Below are positions 35,984-47,447 of a DNA stretch of 64,000 nt, piece by piece. The position numbers were made by a program, and so were the translations under genes. Numbering within the stretch: position 1 is the first letter of the stretch; the number at the start of each line of letters is the position of its first letter. Source of the stretch: Lysobacterales bacterium (GTDB lineage Bacteria; Pseudomonadota; Gammaproteobacteria; Xanthomonadales; Xanthomonadaceae); NCBI GenBank assembly GCA_014946745.1, contig JADCRD010000003.1, positions 558,001 through 622,000 on the forward strand, read 5' to 3'. Below the pieces are notes generated by a model. The model did not search any database. It had not been told where the DNA came from and saw only the letters and a list, made by a program, of their open reading frames with translations.

Positions 35984-36208
35984 CTACTCCCGGGCGACGA
36001 TCAGGTGAGGCGAGTCCTCGAATTCGGGAAGTCGATCCGAGAGATGGATGTGGTCGTAGCGGGCTCCCATGCGCTCCATCTCCGATGCGCAGTGGTGCAG
36101 AAAGCTGGCGATCCTACGCAGCGCTTCGGGGGACGCGCAGAGAGCAACTTCACTGAGTCGGTGAGGAGAATCGCCATCGCGGGTCTCGGGGTGTCCGTAT
36201 AGCTTCAT
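35984..36208 (-). CDS. Small protein, Imm32-like immunity fold (tentative)
   Basis: 74 residues from the ATG at 36208. The chain reads LSEVALCASPEALRRIASFL then MERMGARYDHIHLSD, which is the pattern of Imm32-type immunity proteins (a short beta hairpin and a helix, with a DHxHL end). If so it would protect against a contact-dependent or secreted toxin. No toxin is seen nearby. The family call is by eye. Confidence 0.55.
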   Translation of the reverse strand: MKLYGHPETRDGDSPHRLSEVALCASPEALRRIASFLHHCASEMERMGARYDHIHLSDRLPEFEDSPHLIVARE

Positions 36209-36260
36209 GTCTGAGATGTCCGGTCTTGGCGTTGGAAGGCACACGCCGCTGGAAGGTGTT

Positions 36261-36764
36261 TCAGGGCGAGGACGTAGGTCGCCATTCGAACTCGATGTCC
36301 CGGCACTCGATCAGCCAGTTGTCTCTGCCTAGAAACTCGATCTCGTGAAGCACGAGACCCCGGTCAGAGAGTCGCACTTCGTCGCGATATACCTCGGTCG
36401 GGGATGTATCCGCATGCTTCGAGGAAAGTTGGAAGGAGCGGACTCCGCGATACCTCAGGTGCAGATACCCGTCGTGGTAAGCGCCCAGCAACACGAGTTC
36501 CAGATCTGTTGCTCGTTCTCCACCGGCTGTCGGGAGCGAGCGATCAATGAAGTGGATGCTTGCAACCCAGGCATCGTGTGGTGCGCGATGATCGCTGAAG
36601 TTGTTGCGCCATGGCGCCGAAGCGTACTCGAATGCCGAAACCGGGAATCGAGCGCAGTTCTCTTCGAGATACGCCGCATAGCGACGGTGGGCCGCGAGCA
36701 TGTTCTGGATCTCAGCGGCGTCATCGCCGTCGAGTGCTCGCCAGTCTTCGTACAGCGTGAACAT
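36261..36764 (-). CDS. Hypothetical protein
   Basis: 167 residues from the ATG at 36764 (MFTLYEDWRALDGDD). It is soluble, rich in Tyr, His and Asp, with GGERATDLELVLLGAYHDGYLHLRYRGV at the centre and LVLHEIEFLGRDNWLIECRDIEFEW at the end, a beta-rich sequence like those of small immunity or lipocalin-like proteins. No family is recognised. The frame extends well upstream but composition changes. It forms a pair with the Imm32-like gene downstream on the same strand. Confidence 0.6.
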   Translation of the reverse strand: MFTLYEDWRALDGDDAAEIQNMLAAHRRYAAYLEENCARFPVSAFEYASAPWRNNFSDHRAPHDAWVASIHFIDRSLPTAGGERATDLELVLLGAYHDGYLHLRYRGVRSFQLSSKHADTSPTEVYRDEVRLSDRGLVLHEIEFLGRDNWLIECRDIEFEWRPTSSP

Positions 36765-37578
36765 GGGGCTGTGGTTCCTTGATCGAGTTGCAGAACAATC
36801 GCCGAGCTTCGCGCCCTCGAGCGAAATGGGGCAGAGCCAAGCGCCGCCTTCTTGCATAGCCGTTTCGTGTGCCAAGCCAATGCCGCGAATGGCGTCGCAG
36901 AGCGGCATCATCCGCGTTCCGTTGACGTGGGAGGACCGCCAGCCGCCCTGAGAACACCGCCTCCGCAAAGATGGCCAGATCCCACCGCGGTTGATCGAAG
37001 GCTTCGCGCGTTCGCTCTTGCTGTGCTTCGCGTCGGTGCTCGCCCGGTAGCCGGTGCTCATGCGAGCTGACGGTGCGCGCCAAGGGCTCGTCCGCCGCCA
37101 TAGCGCTTCAGGCGAGCTGACTCCGCCCACCGCCTTGAGCGTCTGGCATCGCGCCCCCGTTGCGGCGGTTGACGCTGCTGAAAGCTCTACCCGCGCGCCG
37201 CCTGTGCGTATCGGGAGTTCCGATGATCCCGGTAGACATCGACGCCTGACACCGGTGGCGCGCGACGAACGTCGGCGAACGTGAGGGATCTCGGGTCCGG
37301 GCGACGAGCGGTTGCGTCGGGGGCATGAACGGCGATGTGACCAAATGTTTCTGCGTGCAGCATGGCGGCGGGGAGAGCGGGCGCGTGTCGCGGCCTGCTC
37401 GCGCAGGGGGCTGCGCATTCCGAGATGTCGAGGCTGGCTGCGCGTGGGTCCTCCGACCTGCGCGGCGTCGGCCTGCGTCGCATCGATCGGGTTGCCCGCC
37501 CCTGGGCCCTTGCTGCGCCGCTGCGTCCGGCGCCTGAACTTCATCGATCGTCGAACGAATTCCGGAGAACTGTCCGCC
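36765..37578. other. Long gap, possible gene remnant
   Basis: About 810 bp. On the - strand around 36800-36960 a frame reads like coding sequence (MPLCDAIRGIGLAHETAMQE, WLCPISLEGAKLGDC) but has no plausible start or domain, and may be the tail of a degraded gene. The part next to 37579 must hold the lyase promoter. I see no RNA gene. Confidence 0.35.
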
Positions 37579-39942
37579 ATGCTTCTACATTCGCTCACCG
37601 CCGCCCTGCGCCTTGCCATTGGCACCGGCCTGTTGGCTTGCACGCTCACCGCACCCGCTCTGGCGGCACGCCAGGCTGAATACCTGGACCGCGGTGTGGT
37701 CGCCCTGCCTTCAGGCAACGGCATCTTCGTAAGCTGGCGTTTGCTCGGCGACGATCCCAGCGCGATCGGCTTCAACGTCTACCGCAACGGCACCCGCCTG
37801 AACGGCTCGCCGATCACCGCCAGCACGAGCTTCTTCGACGCTGCCGGCAGCACCAGCGCGGCCTACACGGTGCGGCCGGTGGTGAACGGCGTCGAGCGCG
37901 CGGCCAACCCGGCCAAGCCGACCTGGTCCAACCCCTACTGGACGATCAACCTCAGCCGTCCGGCGGCCGGAACGACGCCCAGCGGCGAGGCCTACACCTA
38001 CTCGCCCAACGATCTCAGCGTGGGCGATCTCGACGGCGACGGGCAGTACGAGGTCGTGGTCAAGTGGGACCCCTCCAATGCCAAGGACAACTCGCAGTCC
38101 GGCTACACCGGCAACGTCTTCGTCGACGCCTACCGGATGAACGGCACGCGGCTGTGGCGGATTGATCTCGGCAGGAACATCCGCGCTGGTGCGCACTACA
38201 CGCAGTTCATCGTCTACGACCTGGACGGCGACGGTAAGGCCGAAGTGGCGATGAAAACCGCGCCGGGCACTCGCGACGGGGTCGGCACGGTGCTGGGCGG
38301 CAGCAACGCCAACGCCGATTACCGCAACAGCGGCGGCTACGTGCTGACGGGCCCTGAGTACCTGACCATCTTCAGCGGCCAGACCGGCGCAGCGCTGAGC
38401 ACGGTGGACTACGTGCCCGCGCGCGGCACCGTCAGCAGTTGGGGCGACAGCTACGGCAACCGCGTCGATCGCTTCCTCGCCGGTGTGGCCTATCTGGACG
38501 GTGCCCGCCCCAGTCTGATCATGGCCCGCGGCTACTACACCCGCGCGGTCGTTGCCGCCTGGGATTGGCGCGGCGGCAGCCTCAGCCGTCGCTGGACCTT
38601 CGACAGCAATGCCAGCGGCAATGGCGCTGCGGCCGGCCAGGGCGCGCACAGCCTGAGCATTGCCGATGTCGACCAGGACGGTCGCGATGAGATCGTCTAC
38701 GGCTCGGCCACGCTCAACGACAACGGCAGCCTGATGTATTCGACCCGGTTGGGCCACGGCGATGCGCTGCATGTCGGCGACTTCCAGCCGGGCCGACCGG
38801 GCCTTGAAGTGTTCATGATCCACGAGTCGCCAGCGAGCTACGGCAACAACGGCGTGCAGATGCACGACGCCCGCACGGGCCAGATCCTGTGGGGCTTCCA
38901 GGGCGGTGGCGACATTGGCCGCGGGGTGATCATGGACATCGACCCGCGCCATCCTGGCGCCGAGAGCTGGGCCAGCGTGGGCGGCATCAACTCGCCGACC
39001 GGGCTGGCCATCAGCGCGACCAAGCCGGCCTCCACCAACTTCGCGGTGTGGTGGGACGGCGACCTGCTGCGGGAGCAGCTCAACAACACCATGATCGACA
39101 AGTGGGACCACAGCAGCAGCCGCAGCGCGCGACTGCTCAGTGCGCACGACAGCGGGGCGGCGTCGAACAACAGCACCAAGGCCACACCGGGGCTGTCGGC
39201 GGACCTGCTCGGCGACTGGCGCGAAGAGGTGATCTGGCGGCACTCGAACAACACCCAGCTGCTGGTGTTCTCGACCACCGCACCCACCGGCCACCGCCTG
39301 CGCACCCTGATGCATGACCTGCAGTACCGCGTGGCCATCGCCTGGCAGAACGTGGGCTACAACCAGCCGCCGCACCCGAGCTTCTTCCTCGGCGACGGGA
39401 TGACGCCGCCGCCCGCGCCGGCCCTGAGTTTCGTCGGTGCGAATCCGAACGCGGGCCCGGGGTCGGGATCGAGCAGCAGCGCGTCCAGCAGCAGCGCCAG
39501 CAGCAGTTCGTCGAGCAGCCTGTCCTCCAGCAGCAGCTCGTCAAGCAGCAACTCGTCGAGCAGCAACTCGTCGAGCAGCAGCTCTTCCTCCAGCAGCTCT
39601 TCCAGCAGCTCTTCCAGCAGCAGCTCCTCTAGCAGCTCGGCGCCGGCGGCAAGCTGCAGCTATGTGATCACCAACAACTGGGGGGCCGGGTTCACCGGCG
39701 CGATCCGCATCACCAATCGCAGCACGCGCGCCATTTCCGGCTGGTCGGTGAGCTGGACCTATGCGGGCACCACCCGTCTGAGCGGGGCTTGGAACGCCAA
39801 CCTCAGCGGCAGCAACCCCTACTCGGCCTCGAACCTGAGCTGGAACGCCAGCATTCAGCCGGGTCAGACGGTGGAGTTCGGCTTCCAGGGCACGCACGGC
39901 GCAGCCGAGATTCCCGTGGTGCGCGGCAGCGTGTGCGGCTGA
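37579..39942 (+). CDS. Secreted rhamnogalacturonan lyase, PL11 with CBM2
   Basis: 787 residues. The ATG at 37579 begins the signal peptide ([20 protein letters not shown]...ALAARQ); the frame upstream is open but not coding. Residues about 30-620 are a family 11 polysaccharide lyase ([40 protein letters not shown], repeated [10 protein letters not shown] and [13 protein letters not shown] calcium-type motifs) that cleaves the rhamnogalacturonan I backbone of pectin. A serine-rich linker of about 60 residues (39460-39640) leads to a family 2 carbohydrate-binding module ([20 protein letters not shown] ... VRGSVCG). This is a plant-cell-wall degrading enzyme. Confidence 0.93.
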   Translation: MLLHSLTAALRLAIGTGLLACTLTAPALAARQAEYLDRGVVALPSGNGIFVSWRLLGDDPSAIGFNVYRNGTRLNGSPITASTSFFDAAGSTSAAYTVRPVVNGVERAANPAKPTWSNPYWTINLSRPAAGTTPSGEAYTYSPNDLSVGDLDGDGQYEVVVKWDPSNAKDNSQSGYTGNVFVDAYRMNGTRLWRIDLGRNIRAGAHYTQFIVYDLDGDGKAEVAMKTAPGTRDGVGTVLGGSNANADYRNSGGYVLTGPEYLTIFSGQTGAALSTVDYVPARGTVSSWGDSYGNRVDRFLAGVAYLDGARPSLIMARGYYTRAVVAAWDWRGGSLSRRWTFDSNASGNGAAAGQGAHSLSIADVDQDGRDEIVYGSATLNDNGSLMYSTRLGHGDALHVGDFQPGRPGLEVFMIHESPASYGNNGVQMHDARTGQILWGFQGGGDIGRGVIMDIDPRHPGAESWASVGGINSPTGLAISATKPASTNFAVWWDGDLLREQLNNTMIDKWDHSSSRSARLLSAHDSGAASNNSTKATPGLSADLLGDWREEVIWRHSNNTQLLVFSTTAPTGHRLRTLMHDLQYRVAIAWQNVGYNQPPHPSFFLGDGMTPPPAPALSFVGANPNAGPGSGSSSSASSSSASSSSSSSLSSSSSSSSSNSSSSNSSSSSSSSSSSSSSSSSSSSSSSSAPAASCSYVITNNWGAGFTGAIRITNRSTRAISGWSVSWTYAGTTRLSGAWNANLSGSNPYSASNLSWNASIQPGQTVEFGFQGTHGAAEIPVVRGSVCG
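39460..39645 (+). repeat. Polyserine linker (AGC/TCG-rich simple repeat)
   Basis: A run of Ser codons, mainly AGC with AGT, TCG, TCC and TCT, interrupted by a few Leu, Asn and Ala codons, encodes the linker of the lyase. The mixed codons reduce but do not remove the risk of slippage. Such linkers are a hallmark of secreted plant-wall enzymes in some gammaproteobacteria. Confidence 0.9.
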
Positions 39943-39952
39943 CGGGCGAAGA

Positions 39953-39979
39953 GCAGCCCGGCCCGCGAGGCCGGGCTGC
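39953..39979 (+). terminator. Hairpin after the lyase gene
   Basis: GCAGCCCGGCC, loop CGCGA, GGCCGGGCTGC: a perfect 11-bp stem ten bases after the stop. No U-tract follows, so termination may rely on the hairpin alone or Rho. Confidence 0.6.
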
Positions 39980-39999
39980 AGCGGGTGGGAGCCGCGACG

Positions 40000-40090
40000 C
40001 AATCGCCTGGGCGCGTCGCCTGTCGTGAAGCGGTAGTGGCCTGCGCCGTACTGCCGACGCCAGAAACGCCCAGGAAGGCCCTCTTTCGAC
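40000..40090. repeat. Partial copy of the dispersed repeat family
   Basis: GTCGTGAAGCGGTAGTGGCC TGCGCCGTACTGCCGAC matches, with changes, the GTGAGGCGGTACGGACCTGC segment of the element at 31008-31167. Only the inner part is recognisable. Confidence 0.5.
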
Positions 40091-40099
40091 GGACGAGCG

Positions 40100-40138
40100 G
40101 AAGGCGAAAAAGAAGAAGGCCGCGCAAGCGCGGCCTTC
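40100..40138 (-). terminator. Intrinsic terminator of bamD
   Basis: On the - strand the stem GAAGGCCGCGC / GCGCGGCCTTC (40115-40138) is followed by TTCTTTTTCGCC, a classic U-rich tail. Confidence 0.8.
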
Positions 40139-40164
40139 GGGTTCAACCGGACGACGCGGCGAGC

Positions 40165-40995
40165 TCAGCCGCGCGTCTCGCCCATGAAGGGAATCAGCTG
40201 CTTCCACTTGGCCTGCTCACGCGGCCAGCCGCCTTCGAAATACGCGTGGTTCGGGTGGTTCAGCTCCAGCACGCGGCGGGCATCGGCTTCCAGCGTGGTC
40301 TGTCCCAGCTGGCGGTAGCTCTCGGCCAGCACGGCCACGGCATCGCCGCTGAACTCCGACTGCGGGTAGTTCTCCAGGATGAACTGCGCGCGGTTGATGG
40401 CACCCACGTAGGCGCGGCGCTTCAGGTAGTAGGTGGCGACGTTGATCTCGTAGCGGGCCAGCTGGTTGCGCAGGAAGATCATGCGCTGGCGGGCGTCGGC
40501 GGCGTAGCGGCCATTGGGATAGCGCTGGATCAGCTCGGCGAAATCGTTGAACGCCTGGCGCGGCGCGCCCTGGTCGCGGCGGGTCATGTCGAGGCCGCCG
40601 ATGCGCGAGAACACGCTGCGCTCGCGGTCGAAGTTGATCAGACCGCGCAGGTAGTAGGCGTACTCGATGTGCGGGTGCGTCGGGTACGTGCGGATGAAGC
40701 GGCCCACCGCCGAGGTGGCCTCTTCCGACTGGCTGTTGCGGTAGTACACGTAAGCGAGCTCGATCTGCGACTGCTCGGTGTAGGGACCGAAGGGGAAGCG
40801 TGCGATCAGGCGCTTGTAGTAGCGCTCGGCCTTGGGCAGGTTGCCGCGCTCCAGCGCGGACTTCGCCTCGGCATACAGGCCCTCGACCGGCAGCGTCTCC
40901 AGCGGGTCGTCCTTGCCGAATCGGCCACAGGCCGAAAGCATCAGGGCGAGCAGGCTGAGCAGCAGCAGGCGGGGCAGTCCGGCGGTCAGGGTCAT
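40165..40995 (-). CDS. bamD: Outer membrane protein assembly factor BamD
   Basis: 276 residues from the ATG at 40995. The lipoprotein signal ends LSLLALMLSACG. TPR-type repeats follow (LYAEAKSALERGNLPKAERYYKRLIARFPFGPY, QIELAYVYYRNSQSEEATSAVGRFI). BamD is the essential lipoprotein of the complex that folds outer-membrane barrels. It diverges from rluD, the usual arrangement in this class. The end of the protein is QAKWKQLIPFMGETRG. Confidence 0.96.
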   Translation of the reverse strand: MTLTAGLPRLLLLSLLALMLSACGRFGKDDPLETLPVEGLYAEAKSALERGNLPKAERYYKRLIARFPFGPYTEQSQIELAYVYYRNSQSEEATSAVGRFIRTYPTHPHIEYAYYLRGLINFDRERSVFSRIGGLDMTRRDQGAPRQAFNDFAELIQRYPNGRYAADARQRMIFLRNQLARYEINVATYYLKRRAYVGAINRAQFILENYPQSEFSGDAVAVLAESYRQLGQTTLEADARRVLELNHPNHAYFEGGWPREQAKWKQLIPFMGETRG

Positions 40996-41111
40996 GCGGA
41001 ACGCGTTCCTGTTCGGGGCGAAGGCGAGTCGGGCATCATAGCAGCCCGCTTCCGGCGCGGCCCGGGCTCTGGCCTGACCGCGTATCGGGCGCCCACTAAA
41101 GCGCGCAATCG

Positions 41112-42107
41112 ATGAATCCCTCTGGAACACCCGCTGACGACGCCTCGATCGAAGTCCGCGAACTCACCCTGGCGGTCGGCTCGGCAGGCCTGCGCTTCGA
41201 CCAGGCCCTGGCCGAGGCCCTGCCCGAGTTCTCGCGCTCGCGTCTCGCAGCCTGGATCAAGGCCGGCGACGCCCTGATCGAAGGCCGCACGGCGAAACCC
41301 AAAGAGCCGGTCAACGGCGGCGAGCGGGTGCGACTCACCGTGCGGCTGGAGACGGTCGAACACGCCGCCCCGCAGGACATCGCGCTCGACATCCTCTATC
41401 AGGACGCCGACCTGCTGGTGGTCAACAAGCCCGCGGGCCTGGTGGTGCACCCCGGCGCGGGCAACCCGGCCGGCACCCTGGTCAATGCCCTGCTGCATTT
41501 CGATGAGCGCCTGAGCGCGCTGCCGCGCGCCGGCATCATCCATCGGCTCGACAAGGAAACCAGCGGCGCGCTGGTCATCGCGCGTACGCCCCAGGCGCAC
41601 GCAGGCCTGGTTGAGCAGCTGGCCGCGCGCGAGGTGCATCGGCAGTACGAGTGCGTGGTCTACGGTGTGCTGGTGGCGGGCGGCACCGTCGATGCGCCGC
41701 TCGACCGTCACCCGGTCGATCGCCTGCGTCGCGCCGTGGTCGAGGACGGCAAGCCCGCGATCACCCACTACCGCGTGCGCCAGCGCTTTCGCGCGCACAC
41801 CCACCTGCAGGTGAACCTGGAAACCGGCCGCACGCATCAGATCCGCGTGCACATGGCGCATCTTCGCCATCCGCTGCTGGGCGATCCGCTGTACGGCGGT
41901 GGCCTGAAGCTGCCAAAGGCCGCCGCGCCCGAATTCGTCGAGGCTCTTCGCGCCTTCAAGCGCCAGGCCCTGCACGCCGAGCGCATCGCGTTTGCGCATC
42001 CGCGCAGCGGCGAGACCGTCGACGTGGAAGCGCCGCGGCCGACCGATCTGCAGGCCCTGCTCGATGCGCTGGCGGTCGATCTGGCCGAAGCTTCGCTCAA
42101 GCGCTGA
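41112..42107 (+). CDS. rluD: 23S rRNA pseudouridine synthase RluD
   Basis: 331 residues. An S4-like domain ([20 protein letters not shown]) precedes the RluA-family catalytic domain with the active-site Asp in [19 protein letters not shown] and the RxYxC-type [27 protein letters not shown] motif. It makes pseudouridines in helix 69 of 23S rRNA. pgeF starts 8 bp after its stop, so the two are co-transcribed. Confidence 0.96.
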   Translation: MNPSGTPADDASIEVRELTLAVGSAGLRFDQALAEALPEFSRSRLAAWIKAGDALIEGRTAKPKEPVNGGERVRLTVRLETVEHAAPQDIALDILYQDADLLVVNKPAGLVVHPGAGNPAGTLVNALLHFDERLSALPRAGIIHRLDKETSGALVIARTPQAHAGLVEQLAAREVHRQYECVVYGVLVAGGTVDAPLDRHPVDRLRRAVVEDGKPAITHYRVRQRFRAHTHLQVNLETGRTHQIRVHMAHLRHPLLGDPLYGGGLKLPKAAAPEFVEALRAFKRQALHAERIAFAHPRSGETVDVEAPRPTDLQALLDALAVDLAEASLKR

Positions 42108-42114
42108 GGCGGCC

Positions 42115-42921
42115 GTGATCGATCCGCGCATCCGTCAGCCCCTCGAACGTGCGCTCGACGCGCAGGCGCGGGCTTCGGTGAGGCTTGACGCCGACTGGCC
42201 TGCGCATTCCCACATACGCGGCTTCAGCACCCTTCGGCGCGGCTTGAACGTCGGTGTATCCAAGCCGCCGTTCGATGACTTCAACCTCGGCGCGCACTGC
42301 GGCGATGAGCCGCAGGCGGTCGCCACCAATCGCGCCGCGCTGGGCTGGGCGGGCGCCTTGCCCTCCGCACCCTGCTGGCTGCGCCAGGTGCACGGCACCC
42401 GGGTCTGGCGCTTCGACGCGCCGAGTGCGGTCGAGATCGAAGCCGATGCCTCGGTCACTTCGACGCCCGGCGTGGTCTTGGCCGTGCTGACCGCCGACTG
42501 CCTGCCGGTGCTGTTCGCCGCGCGCGATGGCAGCGAAGTCGGCGCGGCGCACGCGGGCTGGCGCGGGCTGTGCGCGGGCGTGCTGGAGAACACCGTGGCG
42601 GCGATGCGCAGCGCGCCGAGCGATCTCATCGCCTGGCTCGGCCCCGCTGCGGGGCCGCAGGCCTACGAAGTGGGCGAGGAAGTGCGTGCGGCCTTCGTTG
42701 GGCGTGATATGGCGGCGGCCAGCGCCTTCGTCGCGACCCGAGCGGGCCGTTGGCTCTGCGATCTCTATGCGCTGGCGCGGCTGCGGCTCGCTGCGGTGGG
42801 CGTGCAGGCCGTACACGGGGGCGGGCGCTGCACCATCAGCGAACCCGCAGCCTTCTTCTCGCACCGGCGCGACGGCCGCAGCGGGCGCATGGCCAGCCTG
42901 GTGTGGATCGAGCCTACCTAG
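42115..42921 (+). CDS. pgeF: Purine nucleoside phosphorylase-like laccase-fold protein (YfiH)
   Basis: 268 residues from the GTG at 42115. Family motifs are WLRQVHGTRVWRFDAP, LTADCLPVLFAARDG, GAAHAGWRGLCAGVL, WLGPAAGPQAYEVGEEV and HGGGRCTISEPAAFFSHRRDG, which carry the conserved His/Cys metal ligands. In E. coli YfiH prevents misincorporation of L-Ser into peptidoglycan. It is co-transcribed with rluD, the common order. Confidence 0.95.
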   Translation: MIDPRIRQPLERALDAQARASVRLDADWPAHSHIRGFSTLRRGLNVGVSKPPFDDFNLGAHCGDEPQAVATNRAALGWAGALPSAPCWLRQVHGTRVWRFDAPSAVEIEADASVTSTPGVVLAVLTADCLPVLFAARDGSEVGAAHAGWRGLCAGVLENTVAAMRSAPSDLIAWLGPAAGPQAYEVGEEVRAAFVGRDMAAASAFVATRAGRWLCDLYALARLRLAAVGVQAVHGGGRCTISEPAAFFSHRRDGRSGRMASLVWIEPT

Positions 42922-43110
42922 GCGGCGAGCCCTCAATCCGTGCGCGCTTGGTGCGTCGTCGACCTCAGCTCAAAGCGCACCACGGGCGAACCCAACGAAG
43001 GCGCGTGACGCCGCAGCTTCAACGCGCGGAGTGCCTCGATTCGCATGGGGTGGGCCCGCGCCCACTCTGGCCTCGAACCTGCGCCGACCACCGCGCGACC
43101 CCGATCCGCC

Positions 43111-43746
43111 TCAGCGCTCGAACCGCCCCTCGCGCAGAAACTGTGCTGCCTGCCGCGCGACCTCCTGCGAGTAGATCAGCCCGGTGTGGCTGGTGCGCAC
43201 TACGACATGATCGACCAAGCCTGGCGGCCGCGTTTCGGCCACGGTGACCGTGCCGTCGTGCGCCCCTTCAAAGCGGCCGAACCAATGGCCGAGGCCCAGC
43301 GGCAGCGTGCCGGCGATCACCCCAACCTCGAAGCCTTCGGGCAGCGGCAGCACGCCTTCGCGCAGCAGGTGCACGGCCTTGCCCAGCACGCGCCCCAGCG
43401 GTCCGCGCGCGGCCACTCCCGCGGCCGTGCTGCTGCCGGTCAGGGGTGAGCCGAGGCAGAGGATCCGCCCGATCGGCAGCTCCGGATGCGCGCGCGCGCA
43501 CTCGACGGACAGCAGCCCACCCATGCTGTGCCCGATCAGGTGGATCGGACCTTCGCCCGGCCAGTCGCGGAGGCGACGCTGCAGGCGCGAGAGATGCTCG
43601 TGCGGGCTGGCCAACACCGAGCGGTAGTCGAAATACTCGGCCTCGAAGCCCGCCGCGCGCAGGCGCGCGCGCAGCGGCAGCAGGGTCAGCCCACGCAGCC
43701 AGAGCCCGTGCAGCAGCAGCACACGCGGGCGCGGCGACTCCGTCAC
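43111..43746 (-). CDS. Alpha/beta hydrolase, lipase/esterase-like
   Basis: 211 residues from a GTG. VLLLHGLWLRGLTLLPL gives the oxyanion region, the nucleophile Ser is in GHSMGGLLSVE (about residue 95), the acid is probably in FEGAHDGTVTVAE, and the catalytic His in RTSHTGLIYSQ. The pattern matches cytosolic lipase-like hydrolases related to triacylglycerol-lipase/permease-type families. It lacks a signal peptide. It ends a - strand pair with aspS, six bp apart. Confidence 0.9.
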   Translation of the reverse strand: MTESPRPRVLLLHGLWLRGLTLLPLRARLRAAGFEAEYFDYRSVLASPHEHLSRLQRRLRDWPGEGPIHLIGHSMGGLLSVECARAHPELPIGRILCLGSPLTGSSTAAGVAARGPLGRVLGKAVHLLREGVLPLPEGFEVGVIAGTLPLGLGHWFGRFEGAHDGTVTVAETRPPGLVDHVVVRTSHTGLIYSQEVARQAAQFLREGRFER

Positions 43747-43752
43747 CGCCGC

Positions 43753-45513
<1,761 letters not shown>

Positions 45514-45695
45514 GGCAGCTCCGGGGCGCCGCGCTTGGCGCGGACGCGATCAGCTTGGGAAAGGGAGGAGGCGCGGCGGCCGGCTCAGGGCCGGTCGCGC
45601 GGGCCGCATAGCGTAGGCCCGCGGACCGCCTGCGGCAATGCGGCATCCGGGCTATTCTCGCCGGCTTTCGCGAAAGCACCGGACCCTGTCGTCGC

Positions 45696-47177
45696 ATGAG
45701 CACCCCCCAGCTGGACGCCGCCATGAACCTCCACCGCGCCGGGCGCCTCGACGAGGCCGAGCAGGCCTATCGGGCCCTGCTGCCGACCCAGCCGGCCAGC
45801 GCCGGGCGAATGCTGGGCGTGCTGCTGCTGCAGCGCGAACGCTGGGCGGAAGGCGCCGCTGTGCTGGTGCCGCTGTCCAAGGCCGAGCCGCGCGACGCCG
45901 AGCTGGCGGTGAACGCGTCGCTGGCGCTGCGGCGCAGCGGCCAGCGCGAACCCGCGGTGATGGCGGCGCGCTGCGCGACCGCGGCCGATCCGCAGCGCCT
46001 GTCGGGCTGGAACGCGCTGGGGCTCGCTGCGCTGGAAACGGGCGAGCTTGAAGAAGCGCTCACGGCCTTCGAGCGCGGCCTCCAGCTCGCTCCTGGACAC
46101 CCGGCCTTGTCCCTGCACCGCGCCCAGACCCTGCGTCGGCTGGGCCGCTACAGCGAGGCCGGGCCGGCGTTCGCCGAGCTGGTGAACGCCCAGCCCGCTT
46201 TGCTTGAGGCCTGGCGCGGCCTGGCCGCGACCAACGCGGCCGTCGGCAACGTCGATCTTGCGCTTGAATGCCGCAGTCGCGCGCTGGCGCTGCAGCCGCA
46301 GGACCCGGAGCTGCGCCTTGAGCACGCGGTCGCCCAGCTGCTGCACGAGCAGGCCGAGGCGGCGGTGCGCTCGATCGAGGCCCTGATTGCGGACGGCCAC
46401 GGCGATGCCCAGGCCTGGGCCTGGCTGGGCCGCGCGCAGCTCAAGTGCGGCCAGCGCGAGGCCGCCCGCGCGGCTTTCGCGCAGGCGCAGCAGCGCGATC
46501 CCCAGGATCAAGTGGTTGCCCACTTTCTGGCGGCGCTCACCGGTGAGCTGCCGAGCGAGGTGGAAAGCGACTACATCCGACGCCTGTTCGACGACTTCGC
46601 CGGCCATTTCGAAAGCACCCTCGTCGGCAAACTCGGCTATGCCACGCCGGCGCGGCTCGCGGCGTTCATCCGCGAACAGGCCGGCGATGCCTTCGCGACC
46701 GTGCTCGACCTCGGCTGCGGCACCGGCCTGATGGCGGTCGAGCTGGCGGCCGAGGGCCGCGTCATCGATGGCGTTGATCTGTCGACCCGCATGCTCGACG
46801 TGGCGCGCACCAAGGGCCTCTACCGCGCGCTCTACGCCGCCGAGGTGCTGGAGTTCCTGCGCGGACTCGATCAGCGCTGGGACCTCATCGTCGCCGCCGA
46901 CGTGTTCGTCTATTTCGCCGACTTGGCGGCCGTGTTCGCCGCGGCCTTCGAGCGCCTGCCGCCGGGTGGCGGCTTCGCATTCTCGATCGAGCGCAGCGCC
47001 GGCGATGCCACCGAGCTGCCGGCCGAGACCGGCCGCTACCGCCACGCGCCTGCAGCGCTGCGCGCGCAGCTGGCAGCCTGTGGTTTCGTTGGGATTGCGG
47101 AGCAGCAGGTCGCCATCCGCCTCGAAAAGGGCGAGCCGGTGGCCGGCGTGCTGATGCTGGCCACGCGGCCGGGCTGA
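45696..47177 (+). CDS. TPR-repeat SAM-dependent methyltransferase
   Basis: 493 residues. The N-terminal 270 residues are TPR repeats (LDEAEQAYRALLPTQPASAG, WNALGLAALETGELEEALTAFERG, WAWLGRAQLKCGQREAARAAFAQAQQ). The C-terminal part has a class I methyltransferase fold with SAM motif VLDLGCGTGLMAVELA (about residue 335) and VAADVFVYFADL. The substrate is unknown; TPR-methyltransferases of this type often modify proteins or small molecules. A repeat element starts 3 bp after the stop. Confidence 0.92.
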   Translation: MSTPQLDAAMNLHRAGRLDEAEQAYRALLPTQPASAGRMLGVLLLQRERWAEGAAVLVPLSKAEPRDAELAVNASLALRRSGQREPAVMAARCATAADPQRLSGWNALGLAALETGELEEALTAFERGLQLAPGHPALSLHRAQTLRRLGRYSEAGPAFAELVNAQPALLEAWRGLAATNAAVGNVDLALECRSRALALQPQDPELRLEHAVAQLLHEQAEAAVRSIEALIADGHGDAQAWAWLGRAQLKCGQREAARAAFAQAQQRDPQDQVVAHFLAALTGELPSEVESDYIRRLFDDFAGHFESTLVGKLGYATPARLAAFIREQAGDAFATVLDLGCGTGLMAVELAAEGRVIDGVDLSTRMLDVARTKGLYRALYAAEVLEFLRGLDQRWDLIVAADVFVYFADLAAVFAAAFERLPPGGGFAFSIERSAGDATELPAETGRYRHAPAALRAQLAACGFVGIAEQQVAIRLEKGEPVAGVLMLATRPG

Positions 47178-47180
47178 TCG

Positions 47181-47376
47181 CGAGGGAAGCTCTGATTTGT
47201 TGGAGCTTCCGGCGCGCGAGGGATGGCGCGCCCGCGGATCCAGCAGGCACGTGCTTGATCCAGCTCGACCGAGCGAAGCGGAGGCGTCGCCGCGCAGCGG
47301 CCGAACGCGTCCGGACATGCGCCGGACGCGCGACCACGGATCAAGGCCAGGAGGGACTTGGTCCGTGTTGCCCTAG
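47181..47376. mobile_element. Copy of the CTAG-type repeat family, about 196 bp
   Basis: Starts CGAGGGAAGCTCTGA and ends ...CCCTAG, matching the start (CTAGGGAAGCTCTGA) and end (TTCCCTAG) of the element at 60758-60917, with the shared inner GCGTCCGGACATGCGCCGGA. It carries an extra segment of about 35 bp near 47265-47310 absent from the 160-bp copies. It lies just after the methyltransferase gene. Confidence 0.7.
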
Positions 47377-47447
47377 GCTCCGTTCTCCTCGATCGGTCAA
47401 GGCGCAGGGAGAGCGGAGCAGCCTGCCTCGTCGCAGCCCCGCCGCGA

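Noticed and set aside
37312..37578. 5' extension of the PL11 frame
   Set aside because: No signal peptide or domain before 37579, where a clear signal peptide begins.
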